A stretch of 64,000 nt of DNA, taken from assembly GCA_029168955.1 (NCBI GenBank), contig JAPDOI010001175.1:62001-126000 (forward strand). Reading direction: 5' to 3'. Source of the stretch: Aplectana chamaeleonis (lineage: Eukaryota > Nematoda > Chromadorea > Rhabditida > Cosmocercidae). This document shows positions 1-10,593 of this stretch, one piece after another; positions within the stretch are counted from its first letter, which is position 1; every line of letters starts with the position of its first letter. Position numbers and translations under genes: made by a program. The notes under the pieces are model-generated. The model worked only from the letters and a program-made list of their open reading frames with translations, searched no databases and was not told the DNA's origin.

Positions 1-129
1 AGCCAAACCGTCTCGTAGATAATAGTTTGTTTTGCTTCCTTTTTCGACAATTTAGTTCAGTACCAAAAGAAAGATAGAATATGCTAGCCTAAGTAATTTA
101 TCTTTTTCTGGAAAGTGGTGGGAAAGACA

Positions 130-660
130 AAATATTTTTTAACTTTCGAGAAGTCGAATGAAAAATTCAAAGAATCATTCGACATTTGATTCAAAAAGTC
201 GACTTTTATTCGAAAAGTCAGAATATACGAGAAGCGCGAAACCCCGAATTATGCGAAGAGTCGAATATTCGAAAGTTCAAATTCCCGAATTATTCGAAAA
301 GTCGAATATTCGAAAAGTTCAAAACCCCGAATTATTCGAAAGCCGAATATTCGAAAACTTCAAAATCCCGGAATTATTCGAAAAGTCGATTACTCGAAAA
401 AGATCTGAAAATGTAAAAGTATAGTGCATACCAACTCTGCTTAGGCATGCCAAAAGGAAGAGTTGTCCCAGTCCCAGAAAACGCGCCGGAAGACCGCACC
501 GAGCAGCTATGCACGCCGCGGCACTATCTACTATACTTTAACATTTTCAGATTTTTTTCGAATAATTCGGAATTTTGAACTTTTCGAATATTCGATTTTT
601 CGAATAATTCGGGATTTTGAACTTTTCGAATATCAAACTTCAGTTCTTAACAATACCGCT
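130..660. repeat. TTCGAA-rich foldback repeat
   Basis: A loose tandem array of TTCGAA and CGAATATTCG palindromes runs from about 160 to 400 in one orientation. It returns in the opposite orientation from about 545 to 650. The arms close with a matching pair, AGATCTGAAAATGTAAAAGTAT at about 402-423 and its near complement at 526-553, so the whole unit is an inverted repeat around position 470. Open frames here are by-products of the repeat and are not genes. Confidence 0.75.
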
Positions 661-1880
661 TTCCGGCGTAACGCTTCGCGGTTTTCACTGCCACTAGCGT
701 ATTCAGAGTGTTGGAAAACCTGTATATCTATGGTTCTGGAATTTCGTCTTTCTGAGAACCTTCCTTAAAATGCTTTATATGACTTTTGACCATTCCATTG
801 CTTATGAACATTCTGACTAAAAACCGACTTAAACACTTCCCTTATTTGTCAAACTACACGTCAAGATCAGAATTGACTAATACTTCTTTTGTCAATAATG
901 CTTGTTTTTCTCACCTGTCCAAGTTGAAAATAGCTTAGATCCGGACCCCTAACGCCGAACGAAGCAACCATCGCAACCCTTCCAGAAGTTGAAATCTTGG
1001 CTTGTTTCTGACTACATGAGAAATAGCAACGCCTAGAATGAAAATTCGATCGAATGAGGCGCAGGGAATTCTCCCGAAGGAGATAAATGGTGGACCTGAA
1101 GGCATTTACCGAGCACAACGGTCGGTGGCATTAGCCGGGCCGAGGCCGCAGGACGGCTGTTGTATAGGATATATATCCAGCATTCTGTTTCTGCAAAACG
1201 GCGTTCTGTGTGGTTTTTCTCATTTAGCAACAAATGGTCGAGTGCCGTCGGTTTAGTTGCCCAAGTTCGAGGTGCTTGGCCCGCCTGACCATTGAAAGCC
1301 CAGCTCAACCGCTGGCGGCCCCAGTTCTTTCTCGGAGCACTGGCAGCGTTGCGTGTTGGCGTGCCGGCCGCGTCGCAAGTCGGTGTGCTAGCTACGTTGC
1401 GCACCGGTGCTTGTGCATATTTTTGAAAAACAATAAATTCAGGGGGGCTTGTCGCCCGGGTACGCAACAACTGCCCGCTTACTGCAGTCACTACCAGGCC
1501 CGTGTAGGCCACTACCGCGGGCGACAAAACTTCGAATTTTGGGCTCCACGGCCACTATCCCGTTGGCGACGCCGGCTCTTCAGCGGGTCGTGGAGAGTTT
1601 TTGTCTGAGGGATTCGCCGCGTGCGACGGCTGTCAGGCTAGGTGCGATTGAGTGCTGCGCTGGGCGCGAGGGGTTGTACCAGTTCCTACACCGCGACATC
1701 GTCGCCGCGACGCAAGTATGCACTAGGCCTTACGTTGAGGACTATGAAAAATCCCTTACGAGTCGTGTGCCACACGAGTGAGTCATCATTGATAGTTTCG
1801 CTCTACCTTGATTTCCAAACACATCTACGACTTGCTTCAATATGCTTCTTTTGCGCGCAACCTGCTCATGGGTCATTGAA
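661..1880. other. Unassigned interval, GC-rich centre
   Basis: No conserved protein was recognised. The 1,230-1,720 part is GC-rich and has open frames of up to 164 codons on both strands, with compositionally biased translations. A small inverted repeat (TTGTCGCCCG near 1,448 and CGGGCGACAA near 1,528) is present. It could be the inside of a larger foldback element bounded by the TTCGAA arrays at 130-660 and 1,890-2,180. Confidence 0.4.
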
Positions 1881-1889
1881 AGGTACTGC

Positions 1890-2180
1890 AGAAACAATTT
1901 ATTCGAAAAAGTCGACTATCGAATTTATTCGAATGTTATCGTAGATTTTCGAATATTCGACTTATCGAATTATTCGGGATTCTAAACTTTTCGAATATTC
2001 GACTTTTCGAATAATTCGGGATTTTGTACTTTTCGAATATTCGAGTTTTCGAATAATTCAGGATTTTGAACTTTTCGAATAATTCGGGATTGTGCCTTTT
2101 TCGATTATTCGACTTTTCGGATATTTCGAAGTCTACTTTTTCAGTCGAATGATTTTTCGAATCATTCGATTCGGTCAATG
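1890..2180. repeat. TTCGAA array, inverted relative to the array at 160-400
   Basis: The same roughly 40-bp motif (CGAATAATTCGGGATTTTGAA...) appears in the orientation opposite to the left array. Its outer edge (AATGATTTTTCGAATCATTCGA near 2,147) mirrors the 170-185 edge, so 130-2,180 may be one large foldback unit. Confidence 0.65.
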
Positions 2181-3810
2181 TATACTATCTACTGTATCCG
2201 GGCGGGATCTACCCCGTTGGACATTTGCAAATTTCCATCAGCTGATTATTTTTCGGATCGGAATTTGTTAAAATACCACCAAAACGACATAGTGAGCACT
2301 GTTATGACAAGAGTAATACATTTCTAATGACTTTCTGCAGTAAACATATGATAGAGGCGTGAAATATCGAATAAAATACAATTAAAACGCCCCGAAATTT
2401 TTAGTCTGCAATATTGCGTCACGGACGTCAAAGACGCAATATTGGAGACGAGTCCCTGATCCATGCAGCAAGCGGCGACAATGTCATTGCGGGACGTTTT
2501 CATTCCACTGGTGTATAACTAGGGCCTTTCACTTGTACGGACTTTCGGCTGAGCGTGTACTTATGAATTAGGGCTATCAGAAAGAGTTTCAGATTAGACT
2601 TAAAATTCCCCCAGGGGGTCATTTGGGGGTGATGATCACGAATCTGAGCATGATTTGCCGATTTTCAAAAATTGCCGACTAAATCCATTCAAAGCTTCCC
2701 ATCAGGAGGACAAATTGAGGACAACACGCGGCTTTTGATGATTCGCGGAACGCCGCGATATATGTGGCTCAAATCATTCTTCTGAGGATTATCAGGAGTA
2801 CTCAACACGAATCTGGGGTCAGTTTATAGATTTTTGCCAGCTTACGGTGAATTACGGGCGGACCTTAGATTATAGGTGGGCACACCCACTAACTCTGAAG
2901 GGATGGTAATTAGCAAGATCTATCCAAGAACGAGTACGTCGGAACTAGTCCGAGTCAGTTTTTTTCACAGCTCTGAAACTTGGGTTTTAATTCATTCCGG
3001 AAATCTAAATGCGTGAGTAAGTTGCACATCTTAGAGCCCTCAGCTCTCCTGATTTTGGAAGGAAAGGAAAACTCCGGGTTGGTGCGAAGTTTGTTTGGTG
3101 TGAAAATAATGACGGGATTTTGCCAAAATCTCTAGAAGATCAACAAATGAACCTCATATTTCGGGCGACTCATTCTTATTTGTACTCTTCCATCTCTTAT
3201 GGTCAGTTTGATTTTACTCTGTAGAGGGCATAACCACTGCAGCTTTTGGTCGAGATGCGAAAGTTACCGGATGAACTAAATGGTGCTGCAAGTATGTGTC
3301 TATGCTTTATACTAACATTTTTTCACAATTTGTATATACATATAGTCGTTTCTACCAACTTATGCATGTACAAATTCGTCCGCTGTAGCATAATCAGCGA
3401 GCAAGCCCGCTTAAAGGGGTCTGAAGAGTTGCACCGACCGGCGACTGGTCGCCGAACGTCAGCCTTGACGCGGCGACAAAAATGTTTATCGCTCCAGCCG
3501 CGAAGCGGCTGGAGAGGTTTGGTTTTGCCTGGCACTTGTGATCACTTAGATTTTGGTAAAGTAGTTAATAAAACCTGTAAAACAAATTTTCTAGAGATTT
3601 CCTTCTGGATATAAGTGAGAGAGTATAGAAGACACCCGCTGACAAAATTTGAGCCAAATCGATTGAAAATTAACAAAGTTAGATCGGCGGAAGCTTAGCT
3701 AAAATTCGCGTTTTTTCTTGTAACGCGTCCCTCGTGTCCTGTTCCTCGTTCCTCGTCCCTCGTTCCTCGTTCGCGCCACTAGCCACTGCCAGTGGTCGCA
3801 GGCTATCAGT
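2181..3810. other. Intergenic, MITE-family relics
   Basis: No gene was recognised. 2,500-3,060 contains degraded phrases (ACGAATCTGAGG, CCCCAGGGGGTCATTTGGGGG and similar) shared with dispersed elements at 15.5, 32.5, 35.4, 40.1 and 54.5 kb. 3,410-3,520 contains the GC-rich GGGGTCTG-AGAGTTGCACCGACCGG terminus seen again at 57.6 kb. Confidence 0.45.
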
Positions 3811-5574
3811 ACATAGGGCATCTGATGACGTCATCAGGGTGTCATGTAAAGTACATAGGGCATCTGATGACGTCATCAAGATGTCATGTAAAGTACATAG
3901 GGCATCTGATGACGTCATCAAGATGTCATGTAAAGTACATAGGGCATCTGATGACGTCATCAGGGTGTCATGTAAAGTACATAGGGCATCTGATGACGTC
4001 ATCAAGATGTCATGTAAAGTACATAGGGCATCTGATGACGTCATAAGGGTGTCACGTAAAGTACATAGGGCATCTGATGACGTCATCAGGATGTCATGTA
4101 AAGTACATTGGGCATCTGATGACGTCATCAGGGTGTCATGTAAAGTACATAGGGCATCTGATGACGCCATCAGGGTGTCATGTAAAGTACATAGGGCATC
4201 TGATGACGTCATCAAGGTGTCATGTAAAGTACATAGGGCATCTGATGACGTCAAAAGGGTGTCATGTAAAGTACATAGGGCATCTGATGACGTCATCAGG
4301 GTGTCATGTAAAGTACATAGGGCATCTGATGACGTCATCAGGATGTCATGTAAAGTACATAGGGCATCTGGATGACGTCATCAAGGTGTCATGTAAAGTA
4401 CATAGGGCATCTGATGACGTCAAAAGGGTGTCATGTAAAGTACATAGGGCATCTGATGACGTCATCAGGTGTCATGTAAAGTACATAGGGCATCTGATGA
4501 CGTCATCCCAGGATGTCATGTAAAGTACATAGGGCATCTGATGACGTCATCAGGATGTCATGTAAAGTACATAGGGCATCTGATGACGTCATCAAGGTGT
4601 CATGTAAAGTACATAGGGCATCTGATGACGTCATAAGGGTGTCATGTAAAGTACATAGGGCATCTGATGACGTCATCAGGGTGTCATGTAAAGTACATAG
4701 GGCATCTGATGACGTCATCAGGGTGTCATGTAAAGTACATAGGCATCTGATGACGTCATCAAGATGTCATGTAAAGTACATAGGGCATCTGATGACGTCA
4801 TCAAGATGTCATGTAAAGTACATAGGGCATCTGATGACGTCATCAGGGTGTCATGTAAAGTACATAGGGCATCTGATGACGTCATCAAGATGTCATGTAA
4901 AGTACATAGGGCATCTGATGACGTCATAAGGGTGTCACGTAAAGTACATAGGGCATCTGATGACGTCATCAGGGTGTCATGTAAAGTACATAGGGCATCT
5001 GATGACGTCATCAGGATGTCATGTAAAGTACATAGTGCACCTGATGACGTCATCAGGGTGTCATGTAAAGTACATAGGGCATCTGATGACGTCATCAGGT
5101 GTCATGCAAAGTACATAGGGCATCTGATGACGTCATCAGGTGTCATGTAAAGTACTTAGGGCATCTGATGAGGTCATCAGGATGTCATGTAAAGTACATA
5201 GGGCATCTGATGACGTCATCAGGGTGTCATGTAAAGTACATAGGGCATCTGATGACGTCATCAGGGTGTCATGTAAAGTACATAGGGCATCTGATGACGT
5301 CATCAGGGTGTCATGTAAAGTACATAGGGCATCTGATGGCGTCATCAGGATGCCATGTAAAGTACATAGGGCATCTGATGACGTCATCAGGGTGTCATGT
5401 AAAGTACATAGGGCATCTGATGACGTCGTCAGGATGTGACGTAAAGTACATAGGGCATCTGATGACGTCATTAGGATGTCATGTAAAGAACATAGTGCAT
5501 CTGATGACGTCATCATGGTGTCATGTAAAGTACATAGGGCAATCTGTTGACGTCATCAGGACGTCGTGGAAAGT
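3811..5574. repeat. 42-bp minisatellite with a CRE palindrome per unit
   Basis: There are about 42 head-to-tail copies of a 42-bp unit, 1,764 bp in total. Each unit has the core ACATAGGGCATCTGATGACG followed by TCATCAGGGTGTCATGTAAAGT. The 16-mer CTGATGACGTCATCAG is a perfect palindrome containing the full CREB/ATF octamer TGACGTCA, which I read intact in roughly 38 units (degraded near 4,165, 5,170, 5,338 and 5,425). Because 42 is divisible by 3, most frames stay open on both strands, which explains the long Ser/Asp/Val- and Thr/Ser/Leu-rich ORFs; these are not proteins. Block duplications are visible: the run of variants at 3,850-4,060 recurs 885 bp later at 4,735-4,945, and a four-unit pattern recurs at 4,200-4,740. 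Confidence 0.95.
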
Positions 5575-5707
5575 GAGTAGCGCTTAATTCGTAGCGTGCG
5601 CAACAAGTTTGTTGCTTACTGATTATTATAGCAATCAATGCTATTTGAAAAATATTGAAGATTTTTTCATAGATATTACTTCGTAATATCAATAAAAAGT
5701 GAACAAT

Positions 5708-6309
5708 TCTATCAAAAAGGGGTCTTCCAAGCGAAAGAGGTTTGGTTGGCGTCAGAAACGTCCCAACAAAAGGGAACAATAGGTAAAGTAGAATGAGGAG
5801 AGTCTACAAAAAGCGAACAATATTTTCTGAGACTAATTTCCCTGGCCGATACTTCTTAACAGCGAAAACAAACCGTTGTGGTACTTCACGAGGAAGACTT
5901 CAATGGTTTCCAAGAATGGACTTCAATTATTTGACGAGATTATAAGAAAATACTCTCATTAGATGCTGCACTTGGTTTCGCTTCTCGTAGCAGCTGGAGC
6001 TAACCGTACGTCTGTGTTTTTGGCATCATCTTCTATTCTGATGGTAAGTATTAGGTTTACATGCACATACTTTTTAACGGTTCTCGTGTAGTCAAGACCA
6101 TTTTTGGAACCACAGAGTGCTTCCGTGTAGAGCGCCGCAACGGTTTGTTTTTGGTATTAAGAAGCATCGGCCAGGGAAATTAGTCTCAGAAAATATTGTT
6201 CGCTTTTTGTAGACTCTCCTCATTCTACTTTACCTATTGTTCCCTTTGTTGGGACGTTTCTGACGCCAACCAAACCTCTTTCGCTTGGAAGACCCCTTTT
6301 TGATAGATG
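5708..6309. repeat. 600-bp foldback element
   Basis: Arms of about 173 bp at 5,708-5,881 and 6,138-6,309 are near-perfect reverse complements (for example CTATCAAAAAGGGGTCTTCC at the left tip and its complement at the right tip). They are separated by about 255 bp with no coding signal. The element sits between the minisatellite and the RTE LINE. It has no recognised transposase, so it is a MITE or foldback candidate. Confidence 0.85.
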
Positions 6310-6310
6310 A

Positions 6311-6440
6311 ACATTAGAGTCGCAGCGTCGGTTGCTGCTCGCTGGCAGTGACGCAGGGCCGTCGCGGCGTCGAAACACCCTGCGCACCCCCCTCGTCGCC
6401 GTTCACGCTGCGTCGGTCGCCCTCGCCACTGAATGTAATC
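6311..6440. repeat. Copy of GC-rich dispersed repeat
   Basis: This is rich in CGTCGC/GCGGCG and contains GCTGGCAGTGACGCAGGGCC and related phrases. The same phrases, in the same or inverted orientation, occur at 14,550-14,790 and twice at 57,420-57,905. Confidence 0.6.
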
Positions 6441-6449
6441 AATACTTGA

Positions 6450-9400
6450 CTTACTTGACTTAATCGGTTGGCTTTCGCCTGACGCGGTCATTCCGCATCT
6501 TCACCGAGGTGTGCCGTCCTAGTAGTCAGCCGTGTCCATTTTTCACGGTCTTCAGCCACAATTTGAACACATTCCATCCAGCTGTCACTATTCCATTTCC
6601 TGCGAAACGAAACATCGCGCCTGAACTGTCTTTCGATGCCGAGTGACTTCAAATCCTCTTTAACCACATCCGTCCAGAACTTTCGCCTACGCCCAGGTGG
6701 CCGTTTCCAGGCAGGATTTGGAAGCATTCTTAGAGCGTGTTGTACGAGACGATCCGGCGTTCTTCTTAGTATATGCCCGAGCGGTCGAAGTCGACTTTCC
6801 ATTGCTGCTTGAGATGGCGTTAGGAGATGCTGGCACCTCCCTCGTGTCAAGCGTTGATGTACTGCGTCGATTTCCTTGTAAAGGTCTTCGTTATGGCATA
6901 CACGCGGCCAGAAATATCCAAGCAAACGCCTAAAAAGCTTCCTCTCCGTGCAATCCAACCTTTCCATCTGCGTTTTCGGTGCTGCCCACGTCTCCGATCC
7001 GTACATCATGATAGGGCGAATAGCGGATAGGTAGACGCGCAACTTGACTTCCTTCGCGATGGTGGTAGACCACAAACACTTGGTTAGAGAATTGAATGCA
7101 GACGTAGCTTTCGCACATCGTTGTCGAATATCCGCTGCATAACTACCATCGTTCTTCAGCAAACAGCCCAAATAACAGAAATCGTCCACCAGTTCGATAC
7201 GTTGTCCGTCCACACAAACTCCAGTTGAAGGCCTCTGAGAGACCCACATCTGCTTGCATTTGTCGGGACGAAGACGAAGTCCATAGGCTGCGGCATACTT
7301 CGAAACGAGGTTCACAACCCTTTGCAGTTTTGCGTTGTTTTCAGCGAATAACACAATGTCGTCGTCGTACTCCAGGTCGACAAGAGAGCGTCCTGATGGT
7401 GTTAGGATGACATCCGCAGGAAACTGTTCTGCAACTCTACGCATGATGTCATCAACGGCGAAGTTGAAAAGAAAAGGTCCTGAGACGGCTCCTTGCCTTA
7501 CTCCTGTTTTCACCTCGAAAGCTGACGTAAATCCGACAGGTGTACGAACTGCTGCTGTTGTTCCTTTGTTCATGTCCTCGATTAACCGAACATACTTTTC
7601 CGGGACTCCATCTGCTCGCAGAGCATTGAGCAATCGATCACGATGAGGAGAGTCGAACGCGGCTTCAAAGTCCAAAAAAGCAAGCTGTAATGGCTTCGAA
7701 AACCGCTGCCACGATTCAATTACTCTTCTCACGACGAACACTTGGTCGATCTTCCAGGTCGAAAACCGGCTTGCTCATCTCTGGTCGTTCCTTCACGATG
7801 TTTGATAAGTCGCTCGAGAATGATACGTTCTAAAACCTTGTACATGACACGAAGTAGAGAGATTCCTCTGTAGTTCTTAGGATCCGTGACGGATAGCTTC
7901 TTGTGAAGAGGTACGATGATCGCATGTCTCCACGAATCGGGTATCCTTTCGCTCATCCATATGGCACGGATGGTGTTGGTCATTTCACGAATCCCAGACG
8001 GAGGAAGACCTTTCAGCATTTCAGCAGTGATGTTGTCATCTCCACCTGCCTTTCCATTCTTCATTTTCCGGACACAATCCAAAACTTCAGACTCAGTCGG
8101 CGGTTCCTCACTGACATCGTAATGTGCTCTCTGAACATGCGGGAGCTCAGGTACTGATGGCGCTGGACGATTCAGTAGTGAACTGAAGTAATCCTTCCAT
8201 ATTGGCAGCGTCGCATCACCAACTGCATCTCCATTGGTAGTGTTCAAGACAGGAGAACATCTCTTCATCTTACCGCTATACTATCGCAACAACGTGTAGG
8301 CTTTCTTCGGATTCTTCTCCTCCCAAGCCTTCTCGAACTCCTTAGCTCTACACGTCCACTCTCGTTCGCGGTCACTTTGAAGCTGCCGACGCAACTTCCT
8401 CCTGAGACGCTTCTCCTCCACGAAGTTTCCTGCAGTTCGGAGAGCACATACTCTGTTGTAAGTAGATGTTGTTTCTTCTGAGACGTAGGCGAACTTCTTC
8501 TTAGGCTGTACAACCGGGAGTGCCTCTTTCGAAGCGTCCTGGATGCACTTGACAAAAGAATCCGCGTCGCAGAGTTTCTTGAGGTGACAGACGCGGATAC
8601 TCACCACTATACTACCGAGGAGCAAAGTTTCTTCTTAGTCCGTACTCCGATGTGAATAGAAACGCGTTGTCGGAAATTCCTTCTGCACTCTTCATCTCTG
8701 AGACTTGTCATGTCAATCCTCTGGAGAGGCTGAGCCCCTCGCTTCCTCTTATGAATCCTCGCAGTGAAGTTCAACAGAACAGGACGGTGATCCAAATCGA
8801 ATGCGACATCCCACACAGCTCTAGATCTTCGAATGTCCGATACTGGAATATTCCTCGTCAGGACATAGTCAAGCTGTAGTTTCAAAGCTGTCATCTTCCG
8901 CTTCCGCTGCTCTTCTGGAGATAGCCGGGTTGGTCCCTGCCACGTAAGCTGATGGCGGCGATGATTCCTCTTGAATGTCGATGCAATAATCAGACCACTG
9001 CGTTCACAAAAGTCGACAAGGCGGTAGCCATTGTCCGATGTTTGCTCCACTGGGTAGAACCATTTACCGAGTACTTCGGATTCCTGATCAAAGTCCCATC
9101 TTCGCATTTGCGTCAATCCCCACGACAACAGCATGTTGACAAGGTATCCTGGCCAGCAACGTATTGAGTTCCTCATAAAACGCATCCTTCGAACTGTCTT
9201 CGGCGGTTTCAGTGGGCGCATGAGCACTCACTATCTACAGATTGAATCCTCTGTGATCCCGCAGTCGTACGAATGCATTCCGACACGACGTTGAGCCGAA
9301 CTCCTTGACCATACCATTGAAATCCTTCCTTACAGCTATTGCACAGCCTCCCACTCTCCTATCGTCAGCGTTACCGCAGTAGATGGTGCACTCTCCGACG

Positions 9401-9560
9401 CTGATGACGGGTCTATCCTTGAGGCGGGTTTCCTGCAAAGCAGCAAACGGTGCATGGAAATAGCTCAGAAGTCTGGATAGCGCAGTTTTTTGGATATCAC
9501 TCGACAGCGATCGACAGTTCAGGGTGGCGAAATTGTGGCTTGTGGCCAAAGACTCCATGA
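6450..9560 (-). mobile_element. RTE-type non-LTR retrotransposon, inactivated
   Basis: Minus-strand translation gives an APE-type endonuclease followed by reverse transcriptase and the RTE-like C-terminal region. The endonuclease start near 9,530 shows LNCRSL and LQETRLKD; DLDHRP near 8,790 is the C-terminal endonuclease signature. In the RT, NYRGISLL and EQAGFRPGRS lie near 7,760-7,880, LDFEAAFDS near 7,660, and GVRQGAVSGPFLFNF near 7,480. The frame is broken at about 9,235, 8,610, 8,270 and 7,735. The catalytic box reads EYDDDIVLF (near 7,370) where RTE elements normally have YADD, so this copy should be dead. The 3' end lies near 6,440-6,460 and shows a short TAAGTCAAG duplication. Family assignment rests on motif spacing, not on a search. 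Confidence 0.85.
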
Positions 9561-10348
9561 CTCCCTAGGTACGGATCCTAAGGTGTTATGGACCAGAGAC
9601 CTTAGTGTGCCGGACGGCGACACCTTTATGCAATGTGCGGGATACTTTCGCGATATAGATGTGCACGCTATATCGCTCGAACGTTCCCTGTGTACACTCA
9701 AACGTCTGCTGGGTTCAGTAGAAGCAGGGGCACCAACGAGCAGGTACCAACAGACTTGTATACACACCCCCAATCAATACTGCATCACCCATCGTTATTC
9801 GTCGCTGCGAGCAACGCCGCAACTTGAACTCTGCGGACCCCTTAAATCATGCTGTCCGTGACGCGCAGGGCCGGGCGAGCGCTGGGAGAATTAGGTTTTC
9901 TAGGCTCCGTAGAATACGACTTTTTCGGGGATGTTGGTCACGAATCTTACCACGAATACTTCTTAATCATCGAAGTTGCGGTCGATTGTGGCAAGTACAT
10001 TGAGGCTAAACAAACTTCGCCCTCGGCAGCTATTTCAAGCGCTTATCATATGATCTGCAGTAATCACGGAACGCATTTATAATTTGCGTTCTCATTGCAT
10101 TGACGCAAACGTGGCCCGCGTATTTTATAATACACGTGCGCCTAGTTTGCGCCAACACAATAAGGAACGCGAATTATCACAGTGCGACCCGCCCAGGCTG
10201 TACTTTCGCTTCCAGATTTCAGGAAAAATTGCGGCAGTCAGCGGTCAACAGTCGTACGGGCATCACGAGATATGGCTAGAAGAGTATACCATGTTCATAA
10301 CAAAAATTAGTGGAATAACAAACCTGAGTTTGTGCATAGCGACAGAGG
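9561..10348. other. Interval beyond raptor 3' end
   Basis: No confident gene. 9,780-9,850 carries the end of the GC-rich dispersed repeat (CGCTGCGAGCAACGCCGC, also at 57,815). The last raptor WD40 exon would be expected here on the minus strand, but I cannot recognise it. Confidence 0.4.
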
Positions 10349-10593
10349 TCAGATTCTGTAGCGGCTTCCCTGCTCAAAATCATTTTGTCGGATGTTGGAT
10401 ATGGGAACACCACTGATGTCGAATAATTTCACTTCAGACCTCAGAACTAATCCGAACATCTAAACCATAACATTATACATAGGTTTTCGGAACAGCTTTT
10501 ACGTAGAAATATGACCTCCGCGTTTCTGTGAACCACAAAGTTCCTCATAGGTTCATGCACTTCCCGCCCCGCCTCGATTTCAGCCACGGGTTC
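10349..10593 (-). CDS. daf-15: Raptor exons 35-36 (last visible WD40 part)
   Basis: Exon 35 (10,503-10,593) reads [20 protein letters not shown] then [10 protein letters not shown], equivalent to PESVNVLQIVKGLTALDIHPQADLI. Exon 36 begins at 10,431 and reads [20 protein letters not shown], equivalent to NQFTAIYNSSGELINNIKYYDGF. It then meets TGA at 10,351-10,349. Family members continue about 30 residues more with a final WD strand (AISCLAFHPHWP..AVGSND). Another frame downstream ([10 protein letters not shown]) resembles that strand, so either a frame error or an unrecognised splice is likely. Confidence 0.8.

Noticed and set aside
158..424. ORFs rich in SRIFEK/PELFEK over the TTCGAA array
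   Set aside because: Translation of an AT-rich palindromic repeat; the same words appear in the inverted array.
1033..1608. GC-rich ORFs on both strands (up to 164 codons)
   Set aside because: Overlapping on opposite strands, no recognisable domain, no splice-site support.
3811..5574. CRISPR-like array
   Set aside because: There are no unique spacers; the whole 42-bp unit is repeated, and the window is eukaryotic with spliced genes.
3679..5587. Long Ser/Asp/Val- and Thr/Ser/Leu-rich open frames on both strands
   Set aside because: They are a by-product of a 42-bp repeat whose length is divisible by three; frames are open on both strands at once and shift at repeat indels.
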